DNA from: Sneathiella sp.
GTDB lineage: Bacteria > Pseudomonadota > Alphaproteobacteria > Sneathiellales > Sneathiellaceae
Assembly: GCA_002706985.1 (NCBI GenBank)
Contig: PAKP01000039.1
Span: 1 to 44,219 of the forward strand
Direction: 5' to 3'
DNA: 44,219 nucleotides
The position numbers and the translations under genes are program-made. Below, piece by piece: positions 33,989-44,053 of the stretch; positions within the stretch are counted from its first letter, which is position 1; every line of letters begins with the position of its first letter. The notes under the pieces are model-generated. The model saw nothing but the letters and a program-made list of their open reading frames with translations, was not told where the DNA came from and did no database searches.

Positions 33989-34730
33989 AAATATCACATG
34001 GCAGCCGTCTCCAAACTTCGATGAGCGAGGAGCGGATACACCCATTGATATGCTGGTCCTCCATTACACGGGTATGCGGACGGCGAAAGAGGCGCTTGAC
34101 CGTCTCACAGACGCAGAAGCCAAGGTAAGCGCGCATTATTTCGTGGATGAGGACGGCGGGATTACGTCCCTCGTCCCGGAAGAGCAGCGCGCCTGGCACG
34201 CAGGCGTGTCCGAATGGCGTGGTGAGAGCAATATCAATGCCCGTTCGATCGGCATTGAAGTTGTCAATCCCGGCCATGAATTCGGATACCGTCCGTTTCC
34301 GGAACGGCAGATGGCGGCGGTCAAGGCGTTGTCCGTCGATATTGTCAAGCGGCATCAAATACCTGCATGGAATGTTGTCGGCCATTCCGACGTTGCGCCG
34401 GATCGCAAGGAAGATCCGGGAGAGCTTTTCGACTGGCGCGGCCTTTCGGATGCAGGGGTAGGACTATGGTTTCAGGCAAGCGCAGCCATCCCGCACAGCG
34501 ACATAGACATCTCAACCGGAGCCCAGGGGGCGGAGGTTTTCGAGTTGCAGCAGGCGCTCCGGGAGATCGGCTACGGGGCAACGCCGACAGGCCTGTTTGA
34601 TCCGGCGTTTGAAAACATAATTCGCGCATTCCAGCGGCATTGGCGGGCGGTGCGGGTGGATGGAATTGCCGATCCGGAAACGCAGGGCATCGTTTATGCG
34701 GTTCTTGCGGAGGTTCGCCGCTTGACTTGA
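33966..34730 (+). CDS. N-acetylmuramoyl-L-alanine amidase (amidase_2) with peptidoglycan-binding domain
   Basis: The 254-residue product cuts the bond between muramic acid and the stem peptide. The zinc amidase domain has the ligand His in MLVLHYTGMRTA, a second motif in SAHYFVDEDGG, and the third in VGHSDVAPDRKEDPGELFDW. Its C terminus is a PG_binding_1 domain (about 180-250), with GAQGAEVFELQQALREIGY and FDPAFENIIRAFQRHW. There is no signal peptide, so the enzyme is probably the cytoplasmic AmpD/AmiD-like recycling type or relies on another route. It starts inside the EamA gene. The gene ends 26 bases before rnpB, the order found in other alphaproteobacteria. Confidence 0.94.
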   Translation: MSKLMALENITWQPSPNFDERGADTPIDMLVLHYTGMRTAKEALDRLTDAEAKVSAHYFVDEDGGITSLVPEEQRAWHAGVSEWRGESNINARSIGIEVVNPGHEFGYRPFPERQMAAVKALSVDIVKRHQIPAWNVVGHSDVAPDRKEDPGELFDWRGLSDAGVGLWFQASAAIPHSDIDISTGAQGAEVFELQQALREIGYGATPTGLFDPAFENIIRAFQRHWRAVRVDGIADPETQGIVYAVLAEVRRLT

Positions 34731-34756
34731 AGCCTACTCGCGCTTAGTTACACCTC

Positions 34757-35135
<379 letters not shown>

Positions 35136-35175
35136 TTATTTTCTGCCGCAATGTGCAGTACAATGATAGATTAGG

Positions 35176-35191
35176 GTGAGCGTCTTCTCAC
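35176..35191 (+). other. small hairpin before the antiporter gene
   Basis: GTGAG (35176-35180) and CTCAC (35187-35191) form a short stem around a 6-base loop in the gap between rnpB and the antiporter, 13 bases before its ATG. It may affect translation, or it may be chance. Confidence 0.25.
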
Positions 35192-35204
35192 GGTAGGAAA
35201 TAAC

Positions 35205-37061
35205 ATGACTTTTTTGCGGGTGATCGGTCTTGTGATGGGAGCAATTTTGCTGCCCGGCTTGGCATCCCCCGCGTTGGCCGCGGGGACGGATATGCCGTCC
35301 CTCGTTTATGATATTGGTATCAGTATCTTTGTCGCCAGTATATTTGCCATTCTGTTTGTACGTGTCAAAATCCCGAGCATTGCGGCCTTTCTGGTCTGCG
35401 GTATCCTCATTGGCCCCATCGGCATCAAGCTGATTACGCAACCAGAGAATATCGAGACGATCGCCGAGCTTGGCTTTATCCTGCTGCTGTTCATGATTGG
35501 CATGGAGATTGACCTTCGCCGTATGCTCCGCAGCGGTAAAATGATTATTGCGACCGGTTTGCTGCAGTATCCGCTGACAGTGTTTTTTGGCATTCTCGCA
35601 GGCAAGGCTCTCGCCTGGCTTGGCGTATCGACGGTTGGTGATACCTATGATGCGCTTTACTTTGGTCTCTTTATTGCCGGTTCGTCCACACTTCTGGTGA
35701 TCAAGCTTTTCCAGGAAAGATATGAACTGGATACGGAGCCGGGACGTATCGCTCTCGGCATTCTGGTGTTTCAGGATTTCTGGGCCATTATCGTCATTAT
35801 CCTGCAGCCCTCCTTTGCGGCGCCGGAATTGACGCCTGTGCTTTATACAATGCTGGCGATCGCCTTATTGGCCATCGTCTCCTATTCACTGGCTAAAAGC
35901 CTTGTTCCGCTGGTGTTCCGCTGGCTTTCAAAAGAACCGCAGATGATGCTGGTGGGGGCGCTGGGATGGTGCTTCGCCATCGTTTTCATCGGCCTCGGAT
36001 TTGAATATGTCGGCGACTTCATTTTTGGAGAGGGCAAGCATATGTCCGTCGCCACGGGCATGAGCGCGTTGATCGCGGGCCTTACCGTTGCGACGCTTCC
36101 CTACAGCCGCGAGATCGTTGCGAAAGTCGGTATTGTCAGGGATTTTTTCATTACCCTCTTCTTCGTCGGCCTCGGGATGAGCGTGCCGCCGATTGACGGG
36201 ATTGAGGTCATCCTGATTGCGGTGGCGCTGGCGTTTTTCGCGATTATAAGCCGCCAGATTATTTTCTTCCCGTTGCTATATTTTACGGGCGGAGATCAGC
36301 GCCATGCTGAGGTCGCTTCCATACGTCTTGCGCAAATTTCGGAATTTGGCCTCGTTATATCCTATCTGGGAACGCAATATGGTCATATCTCTAGCGAGTT
36401 TGCGAGTGCGATCATTTTTGCATTTATCATTACGGCGCTTCTCACCCCGACCCTCTACAAATATGCCTACGGGATCCATCGCTGGATGGCGCCTTTTTTA
36501 CAGGCAATCGGATTTAAGGAGCCAGAGCAAGGAACCGTCGATACAGAACGGGAATTTGACCTGGTGTTGCTGGGATTCCATCGCGTGGCCTCCTCCCTTC
36601 TTCATGATATCGCGAAGAATAACCCCGACCTTCTGCCACGCATTCTTGTAATAGACTTTAACGTCCATCTTCATCCGGCCATCCGCAAGCTCGGCGTATC
36701 GGTGCGCTATGGTGACTTATCGAATGACGAAATTCTCGTGCATGCCGGCGTTGGCAAGGCGAAGGTCGTGGTGTCAACAATTCCGGACGATATCCTCCGC
36801 GGCACCAATAACAGGGAACTGGTGGAAGTTGTTCGCCGCATCAATAAGGATGCAGTCGTCATCGCCAATGCCGAGGAGCTCAGCTCTGCGCAGGAAGTTT
36901 ACAACAGCGGAGCGGACTATGTGTATATGGGGCGCATCAATACGGCGCGGACATTGGAAGAGATCATTGTCCGGACGATGGATGGAGCGCTGTCAGACTA
37001 TAGGCGGGAACAGGAAGAGCTTCATGGGCGTCATCATGAAAGGTCTGAGATCCTGAAATAG
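35205..37061 (+). CDS. CPA2-family monovalent cation:proton antiporter with TrkA-N-like domain
   Basis: The 618-residue product has a KefB/KefC-like membrane domain of about 12 helices (residues 30-430; FILLLFMIGMEIDLRRML and ALGILVFQDFWAIIVI are characteristic). A C-terminal Rossmann domain follows (about 450-580). The nucleotide-binding glycine motif of TrkA-N domains is poor here (LLGFHRVASSLL), so NAD control may be lost or changed, while GDLSNDEILVHAGVGKAKVV keeps the rest of the fold. A hydrophobic, signal-like start (VMGAILLPGLASPALAA) precedes the first transport helix. Expected role: potassium or sodium efflux in exchange for protons. It is preceded by rnpB and followed by the mraZ leader. 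Confidence 0.92.
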   Translation: MTFLRVIGLVMGAILLPGLASPALAAGTDMPSLVYDIGISIFVASIFAILFVRVKIPSIAAFLVCGILIGPIGIKLITQPENIETIAELGFILLLFMIGMEIDLRRMLRSGKMIIATGLLQYPLTVFFGILAGKALAWLGVSTVGDTYDALYFGLFIAGSSTLLVIKLFQERYELDTEPGRIALGILVFQDFWAIIVIILQPSFAAPELTPVLYTMLAIALLAIVSYSLAKSLVPLVFRWLSKEPQMMLVGALGWCFAIVFIGLGFEYVGDFIFGEGKHMSVATGMSALIAGLTVATLPYSREIVAKVGIVRDFFITLFFVGLGMSVPPIDGIEVILIAVALAFFAIISRQIIFFPLLYFTGGDQRHAEVASIRLAQISEFGLVISYLGTQYGHISSEFASAIIFAFIITALLTPTLYKYAYGIHRWMAPFLQAIGFKEPEQGTVDTEREFDLVLLGFHRVASSLLHDIAKNNPDLLPRILVIDFNVHLHPAIRKLGVSVRYGDLSNDEILVHAGVGKAKVVVSTIPDDILRGTNNRELVEVVRRINKDAVVIANAEELSSAQEVYNSGADYVYMGRINTARTLEEIIVRTMDGALSDYRREQEELHGRHHERSEILK

Positions 37062-37422
37062 ACGCGTTTTCAAGGGATTTCCCGCGTAAACTGCGGCTTT
37101 TATATTAGAAATTGGCGAATCTCTCTCGAGCCGATTCAGAAAAGCCGCGAATATCCAGATAATTCCATGAATTTTCTATCGTTTTATTCCTCCGGAAAAT
37201 CCAGCTGAATGCGGGCGGTATTCCGTGAAGCATGGTTTTTCGGCAGATTTTACTCTTTCACAGAATAAGAACAAATAATGAACATGAATTGAATTCACCA
37301 TTACTTTCAACCTTCGAGATAACAATTCGGCCTACCGAATTCTGCCCGAGAAATAGGAAAATTTTTACTTATTTTGTATCCGCTTTCTCCTCTGAAACCC
37401 GCTATTTTCCAGCCGTTTAGCA

Positions 37423-37451
37423 TTGACTTCCATAAAATCCCATGATATTCG
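37423..37451 (+). promoter_or_regulatory. candidate promoter of the dcw cluster
   Basis: TTGACT (37423-37428) and TATTCG (37446-37451) are spaced by 17 bases, a fair -35 and a poor -10 match for the housekeeping sigma factor. A transcript from here would have a leader of about 105 bases before mraZ. Confidence 0.3.
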
Positions 37452-37489
37452 GGTTTTTATCCATGACATGCCAGAAACGCTTGTTTTTA

Positions 37490-37503
37490 CCGGTCCAGAC
37501 CGG
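37490..37503 (+). promoter_or_regulatory. 14 bp palindrome upstream of mraZ
   Basis: CCGGTC-CA-GACCGG is a perfect inverted repeat with a 2-base centre, 60 bases before the mraZ start. The tiny centre makes an RNA hairpin awkward, so a dimeric DNA-binding protein is more likely. It does not look like the repeated TGGG-type boxes known for MraZ. Confidence 0.4.
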
Positions 37504-37563
37504 ACTTTCACAAGGAGCGACAGGGCAATTGGATAAGTTTTGTATTAGGGGGATTTCGGCTGT

Positions 37564-38034
37564 ATGGCCCTGTTTCTGTCCACATATGTAAACAAGGTCG
37601 ACAAAAAGGGGCGGGTTTCCGTTCCGGCGCGATTTCGCGCGGTCCTTGCTTCAAAGGGCTTTGACAGCGTTGTTCTTCTGCCAACCATCAATGGAGACGC
37701 CATTGATGCATGCGGGATGGACGTGATGGAGCGGTTGCTGGAAAAAATCGGTGGCTTTGATCCTCTCTCCGAAGATCGTGAGAGCTATGCGGACGCCCTG
37801 ATGAGTGATGCGATTGAACTGCCGATTGATGGCGACGGACGCATTATGGTGCCGCTCGAAATGCTTGAGAGCGCCGGAATTGACGGCCAGTGCGCCTTCG
37901 TCGGACGCGGTGACAGTTTTCAACTCTGGCAACCCGCGGCATTCGAAGTCCGAAAAAAACAGGCGCGCACCCGTGCGGCCAGCAAGCGCGCAGCAAGCAC
38001 TGGGCTTGGCTCTGAAGGAGGTGGCGATGACTAA
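37564..38034 (+). CDS. mraZ: division/cell wall cluster transcriptional regulator MraZ
   Basis: MraZ binds the promoter of its own cluster and tunes division genes. The 156-residue product has two AbrB-like halves: FLSTYVNKVDKKGRVSVPAR (about 4-50) and ELPIDGDGRIMVPLEMLE (about 84-130), each with the D-x-x-G-R core. A basic C-terminal tail (KKQARTRAASKRAAS) and an acidic end, GGGDD, follow. It is the first gene of the dcw cluster and overlaps rsmH by 8 bases. The ATG start is poorly served by a ribosome site, with only GGGGGA about 10 bases upstream. Confidence 0.95.
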   Translation: MALFLSTYVNKVDKKGRVSVPARFRAVLASKGFDSVVLLPTINGDAIDACGMDVMERLLEKIGGFDPLSEDRESYADALMSDAIELPIDGDGRIMVPLEMLESAGIDGQCAFVGRGDSFQLWQPAAFEVRKKQARTRAASKRAASTGLGSEGGGDD

Positions 38035-38986
38035 GCAAAACGCTCCCCATATTTCCGTCCTCCTTCGGGAAGTGCTGGATATCCTTTCTCCCAAAGACGG
38101 CGGTATCTATGTCGACGGCACATTCGGAGCCGGTGGATATAGCCGCGCCATTCTGAAGTCTGCAGATTGCAAGGTTTTCGGGATTGACCGCGATCCTCTG
38201 GCTATCTCAATCGGTCAGGAAATGGCTAAAGAGTTCGGAGGCCGACTGCTCATGATCGAGGGCTGTTATGCGGATATGGTACAGCTGTTGGCCGATCAGG
38301 GCATCGATATGGTCGATGGGATCGCCCTCGATATCGGGGTTTCCTCAATGCAGATCGATGAAGCGGAGCGGGGCTTTTCCTTCATGCGGGAAGGGCCGCT
38401 TGATATGCGGATGTCCGGTAAAGGCCGGACCGCGGCAGAAGTTGTTAATGAAGAATCTGAAGCAGAACTCGCCAGGATTATTTTTGTGTATGGCGAGGAG
38501 CAAAGATCACGTGCGATTGCACGTGCAGTAGCCGAAAGGCGCGAGTTGGCGCCTTTCAAGAGTACAGTTGAGTTAGCGGAAGTGGTGGCTTCGGTTGTGC
38601 GCCCAACAGGAAAGGGCATACATCCGGCGACGCGTACCTTCCAAGCGTTGCGTATAGTAGTAAATGATGAACTTGGGCAGCTGGTCAAGGGTCTGGCCGC
38701 ATCCGAACGATTGCTTACTCCCGGCGGTCGTCTAGCGGTTGTATCTTTCCATAGTCTTGAAGACCGACGCGTGAAAAAATTCCTGTCAGCAAGGTCTGAA
38801 GGGCGTGCCAGGCCGTCTCGTCATGTTCCTGTCTCGGACGAGGGGCCAGCTCCCACTTTCAAGCTTGTCAAGCGAGGGGCCTTCAAAGCCCGCGCTGACG
38901 AATTAGCCATTAACCCCCGTTCGCGTTCGGCTCGCCTCAGAGGGGCAATCAGAACAGCGGCTCCAGCCTGGACGGAGGCGGCATGA
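38027..38986 (+). CDS. rsmH: 16S rRNA (cytosine-1402-N4)-methyltransferase
   Basis: RsmH (MraW) methylates C1402 in the decoding centre of 16S rRNA using S-adenosylmethionine. The 319-residue product begins QNAPHISVLLREVLDIL, and the SAM motif is DGTFGAGGYS (30-39). IALDIGVSSMQIDEAERGFS and RTFQALRIVVNDELGQL are also family hallmarks, and the closing stretch NPRSRSARLRGA is typical. I chose the ATG at 38027, which has GAAGGAGGTG just upstream and lies 8 bases inside mraZ; the frame is open further upstream but that part overlaps mraZ. It overlaps ftsL by 4 bases. Confidence 0.96.
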   Translation: MTKQNAPHISVLLREVLDILSPKDGGIYVDGTFGAGGYSRAILKSADCKVFGIDRDPLAISIGQEMAKEFGGRLLMIEGCYADMVQLLADQGIDMVDGIALDIGVSSMQIDEAERGFSFMREGPLDMRMSGKGRTAAEVVNEESEAELARIIFVYGEEQRSRAIARAVAERRELAPFKSTVELAEVVASVVRPTGKGIHPATRTFQALRIVVNDELGQLVKGLAASERLLTPGGRLAVVSFHSLEDRRVKKFLSARSEGRARPSRHVPVSDEGPAPTFKLVKRGAFKARADELAINPRSRSARLRGAIRTAAPAWTEAA

Positions 38987-39387
38987 AACTAAATCTTACA
39001 GTTTTGACATTGGTTCTCTTTGCCGCGGTTTCCTACGGCCTCTATCAGCTCTCCTATGAAGTGCAGGAACTGGAAAAAGACCTCAAGTCACTAAATGTCA
39101 ATATTGCCGAAAATAAAGAGTCTATCCGTATTCTGAAGGCGGAGTGGACCTATCAGAACCGCCCGGATGTATTGCAGGCGCTTGCCAGCAAATACCTGCC
39201 GCTGTTGTTGATTGCGCCTTATCAGGTCGCATCTGTTGGTGAAGTGCCCTACCCACCGGTAGATCCCGAACAGTATTCCGTGCCTGTTCCGCGCTATAAT
39301 CCCCACCGAGATTATTCGCCGGTTGACAGGGCGCCGACAGGGCCGGTTCAGCTCGCCACATTTACACGCACCGGGAGCCTGCAATGA
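38983..39387 (+). CDS. ftsL: cell division protein FtsL
   Basis: FtsL is a bitopic membrane protein that bridges FtsB and FtsW-FtsI in the divisome. The 134-residue product has one N-terminal helix (LTVLTLVLFAAVSYGLYQLS, 5-24), a coiled-coil stretch (EVQELEKDLKSLNVNIAENK) that ends in the family segment ILKAEWTYQNRPD, and a proline-rich periplasmic tail. Its place between rsmH and ftsI with 4-base overlaps on both sides settles the call, since FtsL varies greatly in sequence. Confidence 0.93.
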   Translation: MKLNLTVLTLVLFAAVSYGLYQLSYEVQELEKDLKSLNVNIAENKESIRILKAEWTYQNRPDVLQALASKYLPLLLIAPYQVASVGEVPYPPVDPEQYSVPVPRYNPHRDYSPVDRAPTGPVQLATFTRTGSLQ

Positions 39388-41180
39388 GCGAACCGACTTG
39401 GCTCTCTAAGTCACCTCGCCCACGCATCTCGCTGACGACAACCCTCGGCCACAAAAATCTGGAAGATCGTCACAAGCCGTTGCGTCTCGATGGCAGTGCA
39501 AAGGAGACGCTGGAGCAAGGGCGTAACCGCCTTGTTATGGCAGGCGTCATTTTTGCATTCTGCTTTGTCATCCTGGCGGGCCGACTTGTTGGTCTCGCGA
39601 TCAGCGGTATTGGCGAGGACGAGGCAACGACTGCCGATTCCGATATTACGCTGCCCGTCGCGACGGAAGAAAACAAACGTGCTGAAATTCGCGATCGCAA
39701 TGGCGTGCTGCTAGCGACTACTCTCACTACTGCCTCTTTGTTTGCAGAACCTAAAAAGGTTATCGATCCGAAAGATTTGGCTGCAAAACTGACAACGGTG
39801 CTGGATGATTTGAGTGAGGCGACGATCCTGAGCAGACTTGCCTCTGCCCGTAACTTCGTATGGCTCAAGCGAAACCTGACTCCGTCGCAACAGTATCAGG
39901 TGAACGCCCTAGGTATTCCCGGCCTGCATTTCCGCTCGGAGGAGAAGAGATTCTATCCCATGGGGGCACTGGTTTCCCATGTGATGGGATTTACCGACGT
40001 GGATAATCACGGTATTGCCGGGGTGGAGAAATATTTCGATGCGCAGCTTGACGGCTCGGAGGATAATCCGTCGCAGGATTTGACGCTGTCCATTGATGTG
40101 CGTATCCAGCATGCGTTGAGGGACGAACTTTCCCGTCACATGTCTGTTTTCCAGGCGATCGGGGCGGCGGGTATGGTAATGGACGTTAAAACCGGCGAAA
40201 TTCTCGGGATGGTGTCCCTGCCTGATTTTGATCCGAACCGGCCGAGCGATTTTTCCGGCGATGCCAAGTTTAACCGGATAACCCTTGGCGTTTATGAGAT
40301 GGGGTCGACATTCAAGACGTTTACCACGGCGATGGCGCTTGATTCTGGCACAGTTGGTCTTAAGGGCGGGTATGATGCGACGGAGCCCATTCGCAAGGCC
40401 GGCTTTCGAATTCGTGACGATCATCCCAAGAAGCGTTGGTTGTCGGTGCCGGAAATATACATGTATTCATCGAATATCGGCGCAGCGAAAATGGCCGATG
40501 AGGTGGGGCCGAAAAATCATAAAGCGTTCCTGGCGAAACTCGGGCTGCTAGATAAACCTTCGCTAGAAATTCCTGAGATCGGTGCCCCAATTTTGCCGCC
40601 AAGATGGAATAGTCTGGAGACTATGACGATTTCTTTTGGTCACGGGCTGTCCGTCAGTCCCTTGCAGCTCAGTACGGGGATTACGGCGATTGTCAATGGT
40701 GGCGCTTATATTAACCCGACGGTGGTCCGGCGTGATGACATGAAGGCGACGCCGGTGCGTCAGGTTATTCGTGAGGACACGTCCGGTATCATGCGGCGGT
40801 TGATGCGGCTTGTTGTCGAAAAGGGAACCGGCGGCAAGGCGGCGGCCAACGGCTATCTCGTTGGTGGCAAGACTGGTACAGCGGAAAAAGCGGTTGGCGG
40901 ACGCTATAAACGCGATGCTCTTATCTCTTCGTTTGTGAGTGCGTTTCCGATGAATGATCCGCGCTATGTTGTCTTTGCGATGCTGGATGAGCCAAAGGGG
41001 AATGCACAAACGCATGGTTTCAGAAGTGCAGGCTGGACCGCGGCACCCATTATCGGGCGCCTGATCTCTCGTATCGGTCCGATTTTGTCGATTTCTCCTG
41101 TCAATGAGGAAAGCGAGGCCGTTCAAAGGGCAATGTTTATTCCCATCAACTCACGGGAGAAGAAACTTGCGTCTTTCTGA
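39384..41180 (+). CDS. ftsI: septal peptidoglycan transpeptidase FtsI (PBP3)
   Basis: FtsI crosslinks septal peptidoglycan and is a target of beta-lactams. The 598-residue product has a cytoplasmic tail, one membrane helix (about 50-72), a dimerisation domain (RAEIRDRNGVLLATT) and a transpeptidase domain. The active-site motifs are Ser308-x-x-Lys311 (MGSTFKTF), Ser362-x-Asn364 (YSSNIGAAK) and Lys496-Thr-Gly (GGKTGTAEK). Length and motif spacing are standard for class B PBPs. It starts 4 bases inside ftsL and its end overlaps murE by 14 bases. Confidence 0.97.
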   Translation: MSEPTWLSKSPRPRISLTTTLGHKNLEDRHKPLRLDGSAKETLEQGRNRLVMAGVIFAFCFVILAGRLVGLAISGIGEDEATTADSDITLPVATEENKRAEIRDRNGVLLATTLTTASLFAEPKKVIDPKDLAAKLTTVLDDLSEATILSRLASARNFVWLKRNLTPSQQYQVNALGIPGLHFRSEEKRFYPMGALVSHVMGFTDVDNHGIAGVEKYFDAQLDGSEDNPSQDLTLSIDVRIQHALRDELSRHMSVFQAIGAAGMVMDVKTGEILGMVSLPDFDPNRPSDFSGDAKFNRITLGVYEMGSTFKTFTTAMALDSGTVGLKGGYDATEPIRKAGFRIRDDHPKKRWLSVPEIYMYSSNIGAAKMADEVGPKNHKAFLAKLGLLDKPSLEIPEIGAPILPPRWNSLETMTISFGHGLSVSPLQLSTGITAIVNGGAYINPTVVRRDDMKATPVRQVIREDTSGIMRRLMRLVVEKGTGGKAAANGYLVGGKTGTAEKAVGGRYKRDALISSFVSAFPMNDPRYVVFAMLDEPKGNAQTHGFRSAGWTAAPIIGRLISRIGPILSISPVNEESEAVQRAMFIPINSREKKLASF

Positions 41181-42624
41181 GTTGATGAAAGGGCGGGATG
41201 TTCCCGTGGTGCACGACAAGCATGTCAAAGGCCTGACAGCGGACAGCCGCTTGGTTGAGCCCGGTTTTCTCTTTGCTGCTCTTTCCGGTACCCGTGCCGA
41301 TGGCCGTGAGTATATCGAAGAGGCGGTGAATAAAGGGGCTGTCGCCATTCTCACGGACAAGGCCTATGAGCCCGAAGACTGCAGTCTGCCGTGTTTTCGC
41401 GAAGAAAATCCGCGCCTGATTCTTGCCCGGTTGGCCTCTCGCTTCTATGGCGCCGAGCCTGAAACAATTGCGGCTGTCACCGGGACCAACGGCAAAACCT
41501 CCGTCGCCTATTTTACCCGGGCCCTTTGGGAGGCCATGGATTTGCCCGCCGCAAGCATCGGGACGCTTGGTGTTGTCATGCCGGACCAGATTATGCCACT
41601 TGGCTACACGACGCCGGATCCTGTCCTGTTGCACAAAACTCTGACCTATCTTGTCGGGCATGGCATCCAACATGCAGTGATAGAGGCATCAAGCCATGGA
41701 CTTGATCAGTATCGCCTGGATGGAGCCCGCATCAGGTCTGCGGCGTTCACCAACCTGACACGCGACCATCTCGACTACCATCCAACTTCGGAAGCGTATC
41801 TCAACGCAAAGCTGGGACTTATTTCGAGGGTTCTGGATCGCACTGGCACCGCGGTGCTGAATGCGGATTCGGAAGTTTATCCCACTTTTTTGCGCGCTGC
41901 GAAGGATCGCGAGGTCAATATCATCTCCTATGGCCGGGAAGGTAATGAAATAAAAATCATCGAAGCGACTCCTGAAAGCGCAGGCCAGGCCATCAAAATC
42001 GACGTTTTCGGAACACGCCATGACATCATGCTGCCGCTCGCCGGTGAATTCCAGGCCCTGAATGCCCTTTGCGCGTTGGGGCTTGTGATCGGGGCAGGGG
42101 GCGATCCGGGGGCGGCCAGCAAAGCGCTTTCGAAGATAACCAATGTGCCGGGCCGGCTGGAACTGGTTGCCCAGCTCTCAAATAATGCGGCCATCTATGT
42201 GGATTACGCTCATTCGCCGGATGCCCTGGAAACTGTTCTGGAAGCTGTCCGCAGTCACGCCAAGGGAAAAATTGTTGTGGTTTTCGGCTGTGGCGGAGAT
42301 AGGGACAAGGGTAAACGTTCCGAAATGGGCCGTATCGCCGGGCTGTACGCAGATATCGCCATTATTACGGATGATAATCCGCGCACCGAGGATGCCGCCT
42401 TGATCCGCGCCGATATCATTGTTGCATGCCCCGATGCCTTCAATATCGGAGACCGGTATGCCGCCATTGAGGCCGCCATCAGCAAATTAGGGCCAGATGA
42501 TATCCTCGTTGTCGCAGGGAAGGGGCATGAAGAGGGGCAGGTCATCGGGACCGAGACAATTCCTTTTAATGACAAGAAGGCTGTGCAGCAGATTGTGGCG
42601 GCGTTGGGAGGCGGCAATGGTTGA
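41167..42624 (+). CDS. murE: UDP-MurNAc-tripeptide ligase, meso-diaminopimelate-adding
   Basis: MurE adds the third residue of the stem peptide. The 485-residue product has the P-loop TGTNGKT (105-111), the likely carbamylated Lys215 in [10 protein letters not shown], and the central [15 protein letters not shown] (403-406) is the motif of meso-diaminopimelate enzymes, against D-D/N-P-N/A of lysine types. I chose TTG at 41167, giving the usual MRLSELM opening with GGGAGAAG just before it, over an upstream frame extension inside ftsI; an ATG at 41185 is another in-frame choice. It overlaps ftsI by 14 bases and murF by 8. Confidence 0.96.
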   Translation: MRLSELMKGRDVPVVHDKHVKGLTADSRLVEPGFLFAALSGTRADGREYIEEAVNKGAVAILTDKAYEPEDCSLPCFREENPRLILARLASRFYGAEPETIAAVTGTNGKTSVAYFTRALWEAMDLPAASIGTLGVVMPDQIMPLGYTTPDPVLLHKTLTYLVGHGIQHAVIEASSHGLDQYRLDGARIRSAAFTNLTRDHLDYHPTSEAYLNAKLGLISRVLDRTGTAVLNADSEVYPTFLRAAKDREVNIISYGREGNEIKIIEATPESAGQAIKIDVFGTRHDIMLPLAGEFQALNALCALGLVIGAGGDPGAASKALSKITNVPGRLELVAQLSNNAAIYVDYAHSPDALETVLEAVRSHAKGKIVVVFGCGGDRDKGKRSEMGRIAGLYADIAIITDDNPRTEDAALIRADIIVACPDAFNIGDRYAAIEAAISKLGPDDILVVAGKGHEEGQVIGTETIPFNDKKAVQQIVAALGGGNG

Positions 42625-44053
42625 TATGCCGCTCTGGGAAGGGGTCGAGGTCATCTCTGCCGTCAACGGTAAGGCCACGAATGATGACTGGAATGCAACG
42701 GGTGTTTCCATCGACAGCCGGTCTCTCTCGTCCGGGGATTTGTTCGTGGCAATCATTGGCCCGGTTCATGACGGCCATAAGTTTGCGAAAACGGCACATG
42801 AAAATGGTGCGGCGGCCCTGCTGTTAAGTTTCGTGCCGGATGACTTGCCGAAAGATGCCAATATTGTGCTGGTGGATGACACGCTGCGCGCCCTTGAAGA
42901 TCTTGGCGCTGCTGCTCGCAATAGGACAAAGGCGCGGATCGCGGCAGTAACCGGAAGTGTTGGCAAGACCGGAACCAAGGAAGCGCTTTTGCATGCCTTG
43001 TCACGACAGGGGAAAACCCATGCCAGCGTCGGTAGCTTCAATAATCATTGGGGTGTTCCTCTTTCCCTGTCACGGATGCCAAGAGATGCTGAATTCGCCG
43101 TTTTTGAACTGGGGATGAACCATCCCGGGGAACTTGGCCCTTTGTCCCGCATGGTGCGTCCGCATGTTGCCATGATTACCACGATCGAGGCCGTGCATCT
43201 TGAGTTTTTCCCTGATGTCGAGGCCATTGCCCGCGCCAAGGCGGAAATCTTCGAAGGTTTGACCTCAAGCGGCTCTGTGATCTTGAACGGCGACAATAGC
43301 TACGGCGGTCTGTTGAAGAGCATTGCGGCCAATGCCGGAATTACGCATATCCTGACATTTGGAGAGAAATCCGAAGCGGATATTTACCTGACCGACTTTA
43401 CGCTCTATCCGGATCATAGCGATATGGCGGTCAGGATTGCATCACATGAGGTGTTCTTCCGCCTCGGTGTGCCGGGTCGTCACTGGGTGAGTAATGTCCT
43501 TGGTGTGCTGGGGGTGGTGAGCGAACTCGGTGCCGATATTGAACGGGCTGCTGAAGCGCTCGGTGATTTGCAACTGCCGAAAGGGCGCGGTGAACGTCAT
43601 ATGGTGCCATGCCCTGGCGGCAGCTACATGGTGTTGGATGACAGTTATAATGCGAGCCCGGCTTCCATGCGAGCCTCGCTTGAGGTGCTTCATACGCTTT
43701 ATCCCGACGGAAAGGGGCGGCGCATTGCTGTTCTGGGCGATATGCTGGAGCTTGGCGATAAGTCCGCTGATATACATCGCAGTCTTATGAAAGATGTGTG
43801 CGCCGCAGAGGTCAATCTCCTCTTCGCCTGCGGGCCCAATATGGCGCATTTAACGAAATCCATGCCGAGTGCAGTCACAACATACCATGCCACGACGTCC
43901 GAAGGGTTGATAGAACCGCTGCTGGAAACAGTTGGCGCCGGAGATATCGTGTTAGTAAAAGGTTCGCTGGGAAGCAAGATGAGCCTCCCGCTTGAAGCAT
44001 TGCTCGCCCGCCGGCCTGCGGTTCTTGCCGCCGCTGAACAGAGGGGGCGCTGA
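42617..44053 (+). CDS. murF: UDP-MurNAc-tripeptide:D-alanyl-D-alanine ligase
   Basis: MurF adds the D-Ala-D-Ala dipeptide that completes the cytoplasmic peptidoglycan precursor. The 478-residue product has an N-terminal domain with [18 protein letters not shown], the P-loop TGSVGKT (112-118), then [15 protein letters not shown] and [13 protein letters not shown], both typical, and a C-terminal domain with [19 protein letters not shown]. The ATG at 42617 lies 8 bases inside murE; the frame is open upstream within murE but that part has no family features. The stop shares a base with the mraY start (TGATG). Confidence 0.96.
   Translation: MVDMPLWEGVEVISAVNGKATNDDWNATGVSIDSRSLSSGDLFVAIIGPVHDGHKFAKTAHENGAAALLLSFVPDDLPKDANIVLVDDTLRALEDLGAAARNRTKARIAAVTGSVGKTGTKEALLHALSRQGKTHASVGSFNNHWGVPLSLSRMPRDAEFAVFELGMNHPGELGPLSRMVRPHVAMITTIEAVHLEFFPDVEAIARAKAEIFEGLTSSGSVILNGDNSYGGLLKSIAANAGITHILTFGEKSEADIYLTDFTLYPDHSDMAVRIASHEVFFRLGVPGRHWVSNVLGVLGVVSELGADIERAAEALGDLQLPKGRGERHMVPCPGGSYMVLDDSYNASPASMRASLEVLHTLYPDGKGRRIAVLGDMLELGDKSADIHRSLMKDVCAAEVNLLFACGPNMAHLTKSMPSAVTTYHATTSEGLIEPLLETVGAGDIVLVKGSLGSKMSLPLEALLARRPAVLAAAEQRGR

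Larger units (their letters stand above)
37062..37563 (+). other. non-coding 502 bp stretch upstream of the dcw cluster
   Basis: There is no convincing gene here: the few short frames lack ribosome sites and family features. The stretch is richer in A and T than its neighbours. It holds a weak sigma-70-like pair at 37423-37451 and a 14 bp palindrome at 37490-37503. ACGCG and CGCGT at the left end may pair around a loop without a T tract. I found no clear run of MraZ operator repeats. Confidence 0.7.

Noticed and set aside
37232..37420. 62-codon open frame in the mraZ leader
   Set aside because: It has no good ribosome site and no family features, and its A/T-rich composition differs from the genes around it.
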